Part shown: in pieces, positions 35,621 to 45,428 of the stretch
Layout of the letters: each line of letters opens with the position of its first letter
Position numbering within the stretch: position 1 is the first letter of the stretch
NCBI GenBank assembly: GCA_002733905.1
Contig: NVXK01000004.1
Coordinates: 136,041 to 200,040, forward strand
Length of the DNA: 64,000 nucleotides
Source of the DNA: Robiginitomaculum sp.
GTDB lineage: Bacteria; Pseudomonadota; Alphaproteobacteria; Caulobacterales; Maricaulaceae
Direction: 5' to 3'
The notes under the pieces: model-generated
What the model saw: the letters and a program-made list of their open reading frames with translations, nothing else
Databases searched by the model: none
What the model was told of the DNA's origin: nothing
Program-made: the position numbers and the translations under genes

Positions 35621-35905
35621 TTAAAAAACTACCGTTTTTGCACCATTAAGGATCACACGATCTTGCGTGAACAGTGTCACGGCTCTTGCCAAGACACGGC
35701 GTTCGACATCGCGTCCTTTTCTAATCAAATCCGTTGACATGTCTTTATGAGTGATGGCTTCGGCATCTTGGGATGTAATAGGCCCTTCATCCAAATTGCT
35801 GGTTACGAAATGGGCCGTTGCGCCAATCATTTTGACCCCACGTTTGAAGGCTTGATGATTGTGTTCAACAAGTAATTTCAATGATATGGTCGATTTTGTA
35901 CGCAA
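35621..35905 (-). pseudogene. purU: C-terminal fragment of formyltetrahydrofolate deformylase (purU)
   Basis: About 83 codons match the end of Pur[32 protein letters not shown], then [33 protein letters not shown] to the stop. Intact PurU is about 285 residues, with an N-terminal ACT domain and an earlier formyl-transferase core. Both are missing, including the Asn-x-His part of the active site. Upstream of 35905 the reading frame becomes unrelated. It is therefore a remnant of a deleted or transferred gene. It marks the right edge of the amino-sugar locus. Confidence 0.88.
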
Positions 35906-36179
35906 TTGGAAGCATTAAGAAGGAAGATAAATTGTATTCCCTATGTGATGCATGTGAATGAACATCACAATGACACATGACATTGCTATAAGAGATATCT
36001 AAACCCCAAGACGTTTAGATAATGCCTTAAATGAAAATAGTAATGTGGTGAGCATGTAGCACGCTTCAAAAGTCGATGCTTGGGCATACCCTGTCGTCGC
36101 AACTCAATTTGCCAATTGGCTCATACTTTATGCCGCGATAAAACGTTACGATATAGGGAATGTTCGGGGTGTTTAGTCT

Positions 36180-36211
36180 AGCACGCTTGGGTTCTAACAC
36201 CCAAGCGTGCT
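36180..36211 (-). terminator. Hairpin downstream of the di-heme cytochrome gene
   Basis: A perfect 12-bp inverted repeat, AGCACGCTTGGG (36180-36191) and CCCAAGCGTGCT (36200-36211), with an 8-nt loop. It starts 12 bp beyond the stop of the minus-strand cytochrome gene. No T-run follows, so termination may be weak or the hairpin may protect the 3' end. The rest of the 35906-36222 spacer shows nothing recognisable. Confidence 0.6.
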
Positions 36212-36222
36212 TGGTATTGTGT

Positions 36223-38070
36223 TTACAGTGACTTTAGATATTCAAGTAAAGCCTCTTTGTTTAAATCTGATAATTCAGTTCCGTAGATATGGCCTTCTTT
36301 GTAATTACCACGAATTGTCGTATCGAGATAAAAACTTCCGCCGTCCATATAGCCTGCACCATCCAGATCGTACTCTGTTGTACCTGTGAAAAATGAAGTC
36401 GGGCGGTTTTCTGGAGCCTTTAATAAATCACGCAAAGTTCGTACAGATCCATTGTGAAGGTATGGCCCAGTGAAGGCAATGCCGTCCAATGGTTTAGCGC
36501 GATAACTTGTCGTGAGTAGCTCTACGCCGTCAACTTGGTCAACAGCATATTCCGTAATCAAGGCGTCAACCGCATTGCCCCATGAGAGTTCTGGGTAAGT
36601 AAATATTGTGCGAATTATAAACCCGATTGAAGCATAGTGGTCTTTTTTTAATGCGCCTGTAGCAACACCAAGAAGAACAAGCGAATTAAATTCTTCTGGG
36701 AAAGAATCTCCAAATGGAATACCCGTTTCTGGATTGATTGAATCTGGATGTGAGTAAGAAAGCATATCTCCCAATAGTCCACTATTTACTTTACGGAGAC
36801 CGAAATCCTCTGCAAAGGCAGGGTCTGTACCAATATCACTATATTCCATTTGAATGACTTTTGTGAAACGTCGACCAATAGAGTTAGGTTCTGTTAGCTC
36901 ATCACCATCTACGCCGTCAGTTGTATCAATATGGCAACTACTACAGTGTTGCGTATATAGCTGACTGCCAAGTGTTATCAATTGTGGATCCAATGGTGGA
37001 AATGTGTCTGGCCATTTTGGAGAATGTGCCTTCGCCAAAGCGCGGTCTAGTTTATAAACATTGTCAACTTTAGGTGTGGCTTCGAAGAGGTTCCAACCCG
37101 CTGTGCCGAGCAGTGCTTGAAAAAAATTTGGTATCCAACTATCTTCGATGTTCATATACCCAAATACACCGAGAACTTCACCAACATTTCTATCAATAGG
37201 GTTGTTAGAGACACAGTTGGTTTGTGTACACTGTAAATCTGAAAGGTCCCAGATATAAGGGTAGCTAACGGGCGCTACAGGTGGCACAGCATTGTCATCG
37301 GATATATTTGCATGATGTACATGTAGTTCATTTATGATAGAACCAATGGCATCTAATCGTGCAGGACCACCAGGAACATCACTGGCATTTCTACCCGTAA
37401 ATCCGCGAACATATACTCTTGATTTCTCTAAATACCGGCTTCCAGAGAAAGGGTTTATAGGCCAATCAAATTGTAAAACTGTATTCCAAAAAAACCTCGA
37501 TTTATAGCGTGATTTTTTTGAAGAATTAGCTTGGTTTGCTTCGATTGCGTCACCGAGCGCGAGGAGGAAGGCAATCATGTCTAAATTAGCTTGGCCACCT
37601 TCAACTAGGTAACGGTTACCTGCTTGCGTAATCTCTCCTGTATGACAAGTCGCACAGGTAAAGCCCATGTAGTTTTTTTGTGATACGCGACTTCTATCTC
37701 TTACTAGCCCCAAGGGAAGGCCATAGCTTGTGTAATCAATTGCCACAGGGTCGCCATAACTATTATTCTCGCCCGCTTGTGTACTCGCTTCATCAAGCTA
37801 TAAAAAACCAAACCTTGCAAGAGAAGCTTTGCTCATAAACAATTCACGAGAATCAACACGTTCTAACGCTCGAAATGTTTGCCAGTTAATAAGGTGGGAG
37901 CCTTGTACTGTCGTGTACCATTCTTCACGACAAGAGTTTGAACCATCCGATTCATAACAGGCATCATCCCACGTGTTCATCCACCGCGTGTTCTCGCTTG
38001 CGCTTGCTGGCGATATTAATGCTGTCGTACATAAAAGTACCCAGCTTCCTATTTGTGTTCTTAATTTCAT
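36223..38070 (-). pseudogene. RoxA/MauG-like di-heme cytochrome c, interrupted by in-frame TAG
   Basis: A 616-codon gene broken by one amber codon at 37798-37800. The first 90 codons have a signal peptide (ending SPASAS) and finish LARFGFL-stop. The same frame continues directly as LDEASTQAGENNSYGDP and then about 510 codons with two c-type heme sites, CATCH and CSSCH. The late stretch PLDGIAFTGPYLHNGSVRTLRDLL is typical of the di-heme peroxidase-like group that includes rubber oxygenase RoxA. No frameshift is present. Neighbouring genes use TAG as a normal stop (for example smpB, era, acpS), so recoding is not supported. Either a recent nonsense mutation or a sequence error. The intact protein would be periplasmic; substrate unknown. 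Confidence 0.85.
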
Positions 38071-38671
38071 ATTTCCCTCCTTGTTAAGTGTAATGAATTG
38101 GCCTGAGTGTGGGGTGTTTTCGGTACCTTTTTTGTTGCGTTGTAATGAGATCTCGGCTTAAAAAAGTAAGTGTTTCTACGTAAAAAATCTGACAAAAAAC
38201 GTAATATATTCGTTCGCATTTTTTTTTGTATGTGCGCGCGTAAGTTCAAGATGTCGTAATGAATACAACATGAGAAGTTTTGACTAATGTACGGTAATAT
38301 AATACGATTATCCATACCGTAGGTTAAGTCTAACTTACGGTGCAACAGACTGTTTATTTGTAATTCCACATTTATCAACGGCTGAACATCCCACATGAAT
38401 ATGCCAATAGTTGCATAATGCATACAAATTTTTAATGCGGCAAACAAGCTTTTAATTATTATAAGTGTATATTAGTAACATATGCAACTTGCGGTGTGTT
38501 TTGTGCCTCTTGTAAATGAGCACATAAAGTAACAAAAACCATGTTAATGGTTAGGCTTAAAGACTTAAACGAGGTGAAGTTGAGATATTTGCGATTGGCA
38601 ATTGTAAGAGGTTTCAGTAATCATAACCGCTTTATAAGCATTGATTGTGTGACGGGTATGATAGAAATTTC
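38071..38671. other. AT-rich intergenic region with an inverted repeat
   Basis: The 601 bp between the cytochrome gene promoter side and the end of btuD contain no convincing gene. An imperfect inverted repeat, ACCGTAGGTTA-AGTC-TAACTTACGGT, occupies 38316-38341 (one mismatch), and a partial copy (TACGGTAA) lies at about 38290. It could be an operator for the minus-strand cytochrome gene or a weak terminator. A GGAGGG Shine-Dalgarno for the cytochrome gene is at 38076-38081. No clear terminator for btuD was found. Confidence 0.5.
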
Positions 38672-39433
38672 TTAGAGTGCGCCTTCTATTTGTATGTTTA
38701 GGCCGTCTATTTTGGCTTTGATTCTATAAATATCTCGTAACCGGGATTCTGTTAGGGTTTGGGCTGGAGTGCCTTGTGCATGAATTTTACTGTCCTTCAT
38801 CCAGATGAGCTGATCCGCGTAACGTGCTGCCAGAGCAATATCATGGAGAACAACGAGGGCACCACCGCCATTATCGACATAGCGGCGTATTAAATCCATA
38901 ACGCGAAATTGATGTCGGGGGTCAAGGGCGGCAACTGGCTCGTCGGCAATTAAAAGAGGTGCCTGCGCTGCAAATGCCCGCGCGCAATGAACGCGTGCAA
39001 GTTCACCGCCAGATAAAGTATCCGTTTTCCGCATTTGCATGTGTAAAATGTCACACGCCGCCATAGCCTCTTCAACGGCTTCGGCGTCTATGCCCTTTAA
39101 TTTACCAAGGGTCGCCCCATGAGAAAAACGGCCAAGTGCAACAACATCGCGTATCGTGTTTGGCCAAGCCAAGGGACGAGATTGTGGAAGATAAGAGATA
39201 CGGCGTGCACGTGTGATTGGTGATAATGTCGTGACATCTGTGCCGCCAAGTGTAGATTTTCCTGACGTTGTTTTTACAAGGCCAAGTGCAGCCCGTAGGA
39301 GGGATGTTTTTCCTGCGCCATTAGGGCCTAATAATGCAATCAATTCTCCCGAACATAAGCTGAAAGACGCATTTTGTACAAGTGGGGTGTCTTCGGCGTG
39401 AAGCGTTATATTTTCTACTTTTAACTCAGTCAT
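38672..39433 (-). CDS. btuD: Vitamin B12 ABC transporter ATPase
   Basis: A 253-residue ABC ATPase: Walker A GPNGAGKTS, Q-loop YLPQSRP, signature LSGGELARVHCARAF, Walker B LLIADEP, switch His in VVLHDIALAARY. It belongs to the FecE/BtuD branch serving siderophore and cobalamin importers. I start at ATG 39433, which overlaps the btuC stop by 8 bp, rather than at a longer in-frame start inside btuC. Last gene of the riboswitch-controlled btuBFCD operon. The B12 assignment comes from the riboswitch and operon, not from this protein alone. Confidence 0.9.
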   Translation of the reverse strand: MTELKVENITLHAEDTPLVQNASFSLCSGELIALLGPNGAGKTSLLRAALGLVKTTSGKSTLGGTDVTTLSPITRARRISYLPQSRPLAWPNTIRDVVALGRFSHGATLGKLKGIDAEAVEEAMAACDILHMQMRKTDTLSGGELARVHCARAFAAQAPLLIADEPVAALDPRHQFRVMDLIRRYVDNGGGALVVLHDIALAARYADQLIWMKDSKIHAQGTPAQTLTESRLRDIYRIKAKIDGLNIQIEGAL

Positions 39434-40418
39434 GGCTCGCCCGCCTTTGCATTGCAATCCACACGAAAGCTGGGGCACCAATTAATGCTGCGACGACACC
39501 AAGTTTCAGTTCTGAACTGGTAGGTAATACGCGCACACCAATGTCGGCCAATACCAAAAATACACCTGCGAGCAAAGCGGAGGGCAGGAGTGAACGGGCA
39601 GGGTCGTGACCAACAAAGGGGCGGACAATATGTGGGGCCACTATGCCGACAAATCCGATTGCACCTGCGATAGATACTGCGGCTCCCGTTGCTAGGCCAG
39701 CGCCTAAAACAACTAAAATACGTTGGCGTTGTAAATTGAGGCCAATGCCGCTCGCGGCTTCTTCTCCAAGGGTAAGAGCGGAAAGGCCACGTCGGGTCAC
39801 GAATAATATTAACACGCCAACGACAAGAAAAGGCCCTGAAAGCAGGAGGTCATTGAAACTGCGGTTGGCAACAGAGCCAAGCATCCAGTTTATCATGTCT
39901 GCAAGTGAAAAAGGATTTGGCGCTAAGTTCATCAAAAGGCTCATGACCGCACCTGCAAAACTGGATAAGCCTATGCCGATCAAAATTAAAGTGACAACGG
40001 AGCGTGTTTTTATTGCGGCAAGGGCAATGATTGCCGTTGCGACGAGTGCCCCAATAATGGCAGAAATCGGTAGCATCCACGCATTAAGACCTACAAACCC
40101 ATAGTATAATGCAAATGTAGCCCCGAGAGCCGCGCAGGCGGATACGCCTAATACGCCGGGGTCGGCCAGAGGGTTGCGTAATAGGCCTTGCAAGGCGGCT
40201 CCGCTCGTCCCTAATGCGGCACCAACGACGAATGCGGCGACGGCACGGGGCAGGCGAATTTGCCAGATAACGAGACTGTCACTAGCATCAGCTTGTCCAA
40301 AAAATGCGGCTAATACGCGCCCCATGCCCAATGGGGTTGATCCAAGTAGACAGGCCATGAAAATACTAAGCATACTTGCCAATATCAAAACGGGAAGGAG
40401 GATGCGTTTAGTTTTCAT
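39426..40418 (-). CDS. btuC: Vitamin B12 ABC transporter permease (FecCD family)
   Basis: A 330-residue inner-membrane permease with about 10 hydrophobic segments. FecCD/BtuC family motifs include LGTSGAALQGLLRNPLADPGVLGVSACAALGA near residue 75 and IAGAIGFVGIVAPHIVRPFVGHDPARSLLPSALLAG. I start at ATG 40418 because GGAGG lies 6 nt upstream; the start overlaps the btuF stop by 11 bp. It forms the membrane channel that BtuD energises. Confidence 0.92.
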   Translation of the reverse strand: MKTKRILLPVLILASMLSIFMACLLGSTPLGMGRVLAAFFGQADASDSLVIWQIRLPRAVAAFVVGAALGTSGAALQGLLRNPLADPGVLGVSACAALGATFALYYGFVGLNAWMLPISAIIGALVATAIIALAAIKTRSVVTLILIGIGLSSFAGAVMSLLMNLAPNPFSLADMINWMLGSVANRSFNDLLLSGPFLVVGVLILFVTRRGLSALTLGEEAASGIGLNLQRQRILVVLGAGLATGAAVSIAGAIGFVGIVAPHIVRPFVGHDPARSLLPSALLAGVFLVLADIGVRVLPTSSELKLGVVAALIGAPAFVWIAMQRRASHD

Positions 40419-41292
40419 TATGTTCCTCCAGTGTTCGGTCATTGGCTAAGGCTTCGACAGCGTCCAGAAGATACCATGCGCCGCATGATGTCCATGCGCC
40501 TTGTATGTTAATTGTCGGGATGTCTTGCATTTTTTTGCGCGTAACAGGGTGATGCATTGGACTCCACGAATCTTTAAATTTGGTTTGAGTGCCAAAAAAT
40601 GCGGCCGCAACCAGATCAGGTTGTTCATAAACAAGACGCTCTAATGGGAGAGATCGCCATCCAGCCTGAGTTTCGAAATTTTCAAGATTGGCTTCAATAA
40701 GCATTTCATGAACCAGTGATCCCGGGCCAGTCGTCACACCTGACGGGGTTATATAAAGGGCTGTGCGGGTTGTGTTTGGTTTAATATTGTCTCTAATTGT
40801 TTGCAGTCTGGCATTCATGTCAGCGACAATTACCGCGCCTTTTTCACTTTCCCCCAATTGGTCGGCCACTGTTTGAATAACGTGTTTAATACCGTCAAAA
40901 TCACTTGCCCATCCAATATTAAGAACAGGAATGCCTGCACGTTCAAAAAACGCAGTTGCATTTGGGCCGCCTCCATAAGAACGCACAACGAGATCGGGCT
41001 TGTGGATGAGTACATCTTCGGCCCGTGGGGGCAGAGTGGGGATGTTCTTTGCACTTTCGCGCATATAGGAAAATGCTTTCCCTGCGTCAGGAGAGACCGC
41101 AAGAATATTCTCGCGGTCTACTAATTTTAAAACGTATTGATCTGCACAATAATCAAGGCTTACAATTCTTCTTGCAATTCTTTTTGGCGTGGCTTCTTGT
41201 AAGGGTAAATTGATTGTTTCACCATTCGTTGAAGGCGCACGGCAGGCTGATAAGCCCAAGAGCAGAAGAAATATGGTAAGTCTTAACATCAT
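40408..41292 (-). CDS. btuF: Vitamin B12 substrate-binding lipoprotein (BtuF-like)
   Basis: A 294-residue periplasmic binding protein of the BtuF/FepB type. The N-terminus has lipobox LSAC, so it is membrane-anchored. The fold is indicated by RRIVSLDYCADQYVLKLVDRENILAVS, then DVLIHKPDLVVRSYGG, and a C-terminal half with LERLVYEQPDLVAAAFFG. Such proteins deliver cobalamin to BtuCD. It ends TIN IQGAWTSCGAWYLLDAVEALA, as in similar proteins. It begins 2 bp after btuB and overlaps btuC. Confidence 0.87.
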   Translation of the reverse strand: MMLRLTIFLLLLGLSACRAPSTNGETINLPLQEATPKRIARRIVSLDYCADQYVLKLVDRENILAVSPDAGKAFSYMRESAKNIPTLPPRAEDVLIHKPDLVVRSYGGGPNATAFFERAGIPVLNIGWASDFDGIKHVIQTVADQLGESEKGAVIVADMNARLQTIRDNIKPNTTRTALYITPSGVTTGPGSLVHEMLIEANLENFETQAGWRSLPLERLVYEQPDLVAAAFFGTQTKFKDSWSPMHHPVTRKKMQDIPTINIQGAWTSCGAWYLLDAVEALANDRTLEEHNEN

Positions 41293-41294
41293 AC

Positions 41295-43154
41295 TTAATA
41301 CTGGAGGCGGATGCCAATAGTTCCCGATAGCCCCGGAGTGCCATAGCCTAGAACTTGTTGATACTGAGTATCAAACAGGTTTTCGACTCGCCCATAAAGT
41401 TCAACCGTTTCGCTAAATTCATACGCTGCATTTAGATCAATACGTGTCCAACTGTCGAGTTGAGTTCCGTTGGTATTTTGCTCTTCCCCATTATAACGCA
41501 CAAGAACAGCGCCAGAGAGGGGGCCGTTTGGTGATATGCTTAGACTTACATCACCCGAATGCTTTGGGATACGTGCAAGCTCTGCGCCCGTACCGTCTTT
41601 TGAGTCAATATATGTGTAATCAGTACTTAGGCCCAACCAATCTGTGAATTGATAGCTGGCAGAAACTTCTAAACCCTGAGAGTTGACTTGTTCAATATTA
41701 TCGTAGCCAGCAGTGAATGAAAAATTGATTTGATTTGTAACATCTTGATCAAACCAGGTCAGGCTTAATGAACCACGTTCATTCTTGGTGTAAAGATCAA
41801 CTCCAAAATCAAAGCCCGTTGCTTCTTCTGGTTTAAGATTTCTGTTAGGTTCTGTTAAACCGCAAAACCCACAAATATATGTGCTTTGAAACACACTTGG
41901 TGCTTTGAAGCCTTGCCCCCAACTTGCCCGAAAATTTGCTTGCGGGGTTAATGTGTAGGCAGCTGCCAAACGTGGTGTGGTTTGGGAACCGAAATCTTCA
42001 TGGTCATCAAGGCGAATACCCGCGGTGAGTGTGAAGTTTTCCACTGGCTTCCATTCATATAGGCCGAAAACACTATCTATAACGCGGTCTAATGAGCCAG
42101 AATACGCCTCTTCACGTTCGAGACCAAAGGCAAATGTGTTACTCTCATTGAGAGTGGCGGTGCCTTGGTAACGATAGAGAAAACGTTCGCCTTCAGCTTC
42201 GTAACTTGTATTGCCATTGGTGAGGTTTTCACGTTGTGTATTTGAATAGCCGAGGAAAATTTCATTTTCGAGCATGTCAGAAAAAAGTGAAAATGCGAGC
42301 TTTGCATGTCCAGAAAGTTCTTCTGTTAATGCTTGCGCGTCACCATCTGCAACACTGCCTTGTGCGCCAAAAGAATAGCTATCAAAATCGGTATTGGCAT
42401 CTGTATAGGAAATGCTCGCATCTAGGCGTGCTGATGGTGTAAAATTATATCCACCACGCGCCGAAATGTTCAGGCTTTTATAGCCGTCGTCTTCTGTATT
42501 GCCGTTCTCAGCATCCGCTTTGGAAATGCCGTCAGTTGATGTCGTGTTTGCCGAGAGGCGGAAATCACCATTGTCGCCGCCATATTCAAAAGAAGCGCCA
42601 GCACGGAGGGTGTTGAAAGAGCCAAATTCTGCGAATACTTTACCACTTTTACCCGATTGTGGGGCTTTGGTGATTATAGAGATAACGCCGCCAATAGCGT
42701 CTGATCCCCAAAGTGTTGATTGAGGGCCTTTCAAAACTTCGATCCGTTCAATATCTGCGGCGTCAAGGCGCGCAAAATCAAAACTACCATTTGTTGTGCT
42801 TGGATCACCGACAGGGACGCCGTCAACAAGGACAAGGGTTTGCCCTGAACTCATGCCGCGAATGCGAACACTTGCCGCACCACCAAAACTACCGTTTTGA
42901 TTAATTGTCACGCCAGGCGCAGACGCAACGGCGTCGAGCGCAAGTTCGAAGCCTAAGGATTCGATATCTTCGGCTGTAATGATAGAAATGCTGGTACCAG
43001 CCTCGGCAGCAGTTTGATTTAACCGTGTGCCAGTCACAATGATTGTATCATGATCGGATGTGTTCTCAGATGCTTGAGCCAGAGAAAGTTGTGGTGTAAC
43101 TAAGGCTATAAAAGAAATAGAGACAGCACTCATTAGTGTTGTTTTGTAAGTCAT
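41295..43154 (-). CDS. btuB: Cobalamin outer-membrane receptor BtuB
   Basis: A 619-residue TonB-dependent receptor. It has a signal peptide ending near LSLAQA, TonB box DTIIVTGTR, and plug motifs VRIRGMSSGQTLVLVDGVPVGDPS and RIEVLKGPQSTLWGSDAIGGVISI. The barrel ends LSGTIGIRLQY. Length matches BtuB (about 600). I start at ATG 43154 (AGGA 7 nt upstream). It is the first gene of btuBFCD and lies directly downstream of a cobalamin riboswitch, which makes the ligand assignment strong. Confidence 0.94.
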   Translation of the reverse strand: MTYKTTLMSAVSISFIALVTPQLSLAQASENTSDHDTIIVTGTRLNQTAAEAGTSISIITAEDIESLGFELALDAVASAPGVTINQNGSFGGAASVRIRGMSSGQTLVLVDGVPVGDPSTTNGSFDFARLDAADIERIEVLKGPQSTLWGSDAIGGVISIITKAPQSGKSGKVFAEFGSFNTLRAGASFEYGGDNGDFRLSANTTSTDGISKADAENGNTEDDGYKSLNISARGGYNFTPSARLDASISYTDANTDFDSYSFGAQGSVADGDAQALTEELSGHAKLAFSLFSDMLENEIFLGYSNTQRENLTNGNTSYEAEGERFLYRYQGTATLNESNTFAFGLEREEAYSGSLDRVIDSVFGLYEWKPVENFTLTAGIRLDDHEDFGSQTTPRLAAAYTLTPQANFRASWGQGFKAPSVFQSTYICGFCGLTEPNRNLKPEEATGFDFGVDLYTKNERGSLSLTWFDQDVTNQINFSFTAGYDNIEQVNSQGLEVSASYQFTDWLGLSTDYTYIDSKDGTGAELARIPKHSGDVSLSISPNGPLSGAVLVRYNGEEQNTNGTQLDSWTRIDLNAAYEFSETVELYGRVENLFDTQYQQVLGYGTPGLSGTIGIRLQY

Positions 43155-43269
43155 ATTTTTTCCTAAACATACCGCCGCCCAGCTGTACATTTGTTGTAAC
43201 GATATCTGACCCCACCAGAATTGGTGTGGACGGCCAGGTCAATTGAATGTCGTTGTAAAAGGAATTAAA

Positions 43270-43480
43270 ACTTCCCCGCCAGCTGAGACTTACCCGGTCT
43301 CCGGACGTACGACGCGATGGCAGGTCTCCTGACTTGCTGATTAACGCTCTTGACCGCCTTCCCAGAGATACGCTCCAGTGGCTTTTTGGTCTTAGCTCTC
43401 AGCTAACAGTTACGGGTATAGTCCCGGATTTTCACCGGCTTCCCTCTTAGGCCCTTGCTACAGGGCACCATCTGCGCGGA
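43270..43480 (-). ncRNA. Cobalamin riboswitch
   Basis: On the minus strand this leader carries the cobalamin riboswitch core. The B12 box, AGTCAGGAGACCTGCC, is at 43334-43319. Further 5' are the GCCGGTGAAAATCCGG element and the GGTGCCC start region. The 3' part (CCGGAGACCGGG near 43300) could form the expression platform that hides or frees translation or forms a stop hairpin. It lies 116 bp before the btuB start. Repression of btuBFCD by adenosylcobalamin is the expected effect. Confidence 0.95.
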
Positions 43481-43609
43481 ATATGTTGCATTGATATAGG
43501 TGTGTCAATTGTTCAATGGGTAGAGGACGTATTTTTTGCGTAAAACATCACTCTGCGTATACAATTTAAGACGTGAGCTTTCGAGGAAGCTCTCTGGTAA
43601 ATTCGGCAT

Positions 43610-43643
43610 AAAAAACCCGCACTTATCTTTGTAAATGCGGGCC
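43610..43643 (-). terminator. Intrinsic terminator after acyl-CoA ligase gene
   Basis: Reading the minus strand: CCCGCA and TGCGGG arms (43636-43641 and 43616-43621) around a 14-nt loop, then six T residues (43615-43610). It lies about 40 bp past the stop of the acyl-CoA ligase gene and before the riboswitch leader. Confidence 0.85.
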
Positions 43644-43680
43644 TTTGTAAATGAGGGTAAATTTTGCAAATTGTAAAATG

Positions 43681-45306
43681 CTAACCTGTTGAAGTATAGT
43701 CTTTATATTCTTCTTTCAGTAATCGCTTCAAAACTTTGCCAGTTGCACCGATTGGTAATTCATCTTTGAAAACAATATCAGTGGGTATCCACCATTTTGC
43801 ACAACGCTCACCAATACATTTTTTTACTTCTTCGATATCAGGCGTGGTGCCGGGCACAGATTGAATGATAAGGAGAGGGCGTTCTTGCCATTTAACATGG
43901 TGAATCCCGATACAAGCTGCCATTGCAACATCAGGGTGGTTCATTGCGGCGTTTTCCACTTCGATTGAACTGATCCACTCACCACCCGATTTAATCACGT
44001 CTTTAGAACGATCCGTAATTTCGAGATGACCCGTAGGATGGAGTGCGGCAACGTCACCAGTTCTAAACCATCCATCGTCAGTGAAGTCACCTTTGGTGTC
44101 ATCACGTTTATAATATCCGCTCGCAACCCAAGGGCCACGCACATGAAGATGCCCCGTCGCAACACCGTCGCGAGGTAGGATATTATCTTCATCGTCGACA
44201 ATACGCATCTCGATACCGAAAATAGAACGACCTGCCAAAAGTTTGATTTTGACTTGTTCGTCATAAGGCAGTTCGGCATGGCCGGGGAGAGGGGCATTCG
44301 TTACCCCTAGCGGACTTGTTTCTGTCATGCCCCAGCCTTGTTGCATGGGAATGCCAAGGTCTTGTTCATAAGCGCGCAAGAGAGCTTCTGGCAGGGCTGA
44401 ACCACCAACAAGGGCGCATTTAACTGTCGGTAATTTGCCGCCAACGACTTTGAGGTGGTTTAAAATGCCCATCCAAATTGTGGGAACGCCTGCCATAAAT
44501 GATACTTTTTGGTCGCGGATCATGTTGACGAGATTTTCACCGTCCATAGCAGGGCCGGGCATAACGAGCTTTACACCTAGCATGGCGGATGAATAAACGA
44601 GACCCCACGCGCTAATATGGAACATGGGTACGACGGCTAATACTGTATCGATCGCAGAAATGCCGATCACATCTTTGGCGCAACTTGCCCACGCATGTAA
44701 AATTGTGGAACGGTGTGTATATAGAACACCTTTTGGATTGCCAGTTGTACCAGAAGTGTAACACAAGGTACAAGCGGTGTTCTCATCGAAACGCTCCCAA
44801 ACAATCGTGTCAGCTTCATCGGCAATAAAAGTTTCATAGCATAAAAGCTCTGTTGCCCCATGCGGCATATTGGCTTCGTTGGTCATGGAGATAAAGCCAT
44901 TTACCGTTGGGCAAAGCGACCCAATGCCGTGGACGATAGGCGCGAATGTTGTATCAAAAAAGACCCAGCTGTCTTCTGCGTGACCAATCATCCATGCAAT
45001 TTGTTTAGGGTCTAAGCGGGGGTTGATGGTGTGGACAATAGCGCCAATGCCAGACACAGCGTAATAAATTTCAACATGACGGTAATTATTCCATGCAATC
45101 GTTGCAACGCGGTCACCCGGTTTTACGCCTGCCTTTAAGAGTGCATTGGCAAGCTTACGTACGCGCTTTGCACAATCAGCCCATGTGTAAGTATGATCTG
45201 TGCCATCTGTTTCACGTGTGAAAATTTCTTGCGTAGAATGGTTGAGTGCGGCGTGTTCAATAAGGTCACTAATCATCAATTGCTGATGCATCATTAAGCC
45301 TTGCAT
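43681..45306 (-). CDS. Acyl-CoA ligase (AMP-forming, AlkK/FadD-like)
   Basis: A 541-residue adenylate-forming enzyme. The AMP-binding signature [17 protein letters not shown] is at about residues 178-194. Next are the [12 protein letters not shown]5-type motif and [36 protein letters not shown]. The C-terminal catalytic Lys is in [13 protein letters not shown]. It best fits medium/long-chain fatty-acyl-CoA synthetases of the AlkK type. A GGAGGA Shine-Dalgarno precedes the ATG. Monocistronic, with its own terminator, divergent from the PLP-dependent dehydratase. Exact chain-length preference is not readable. Confidence 0.9.
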   Translation of the reverse strand: MQGLMMHQQLMISDLIEHAALNHSTQEIFTRETDGTDHTYTWADCAKRVRKLANALLKAGVKPGDRVATIAWNNYRHVEIYYAVSGIGAIVHTINPRLDPKQIAWMIGHAEDSWVFFDTTFAPIVHGIGSLCPTVNGFISMTNEANMPHGATELLCYETFIADEADTIVWERFDENTACTLCYTSGTTGNPKGVLYTHRSTILHAWASCAKDVIGISAIDTVLAVVPMFHISAWGLVYSSAMLGVKLVMPGPAMDGENLVNMIRDQKVSFMAGVPTIWMGILNHLKVVGGKLPTVKCALVGGSALPEALLRAYEQDLGIPMQQGWGMTETSPLGVTNAPLPGHAELPYDEQVKIKLLAGRSIFGIEMRIVDDEDNILPRDGVATGHLHVRGPWVASGYYKRDDTKGDFTDDGWFRTGDVAALHPTGHLEITDRSKDVIKSGGEWISSIEVENAAMNHPDVAMAACIGIHHVKWQERPLLIIQSVPGTTPDIEEVKKCIGERCAKWWIPTDIVFKDELPIGATGKVLKRLLKEEYKDYTSTG

Positions 45307-45428
45307 GTGGTTCCTCCAATGTTGTGCATGTTCTTATGCTCTTTGTTGCATATGATAATACTGACTAGGTTTCGTACGTCAATCATGTTAATTTGAATTG
45401 ATAAATTCATTTGAAAAAAGGCGGTAAA

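Noticed and set aside
37798..37800. TAG as a recoded amino acid (pyrrolysine or other readthrough)
   Set aside because: TAG ends several intact genes in the window and no readthrough signal is visible; a nonsense mutation or sequencing error is simpler.
38067..38447. 126-codon open frame on the minus strand upstream of the cytochrome gene
   Set aside because: AT-rich, no recognisable motif, overlaps the cytochrome gene start and the inverted repeat; likely chance.
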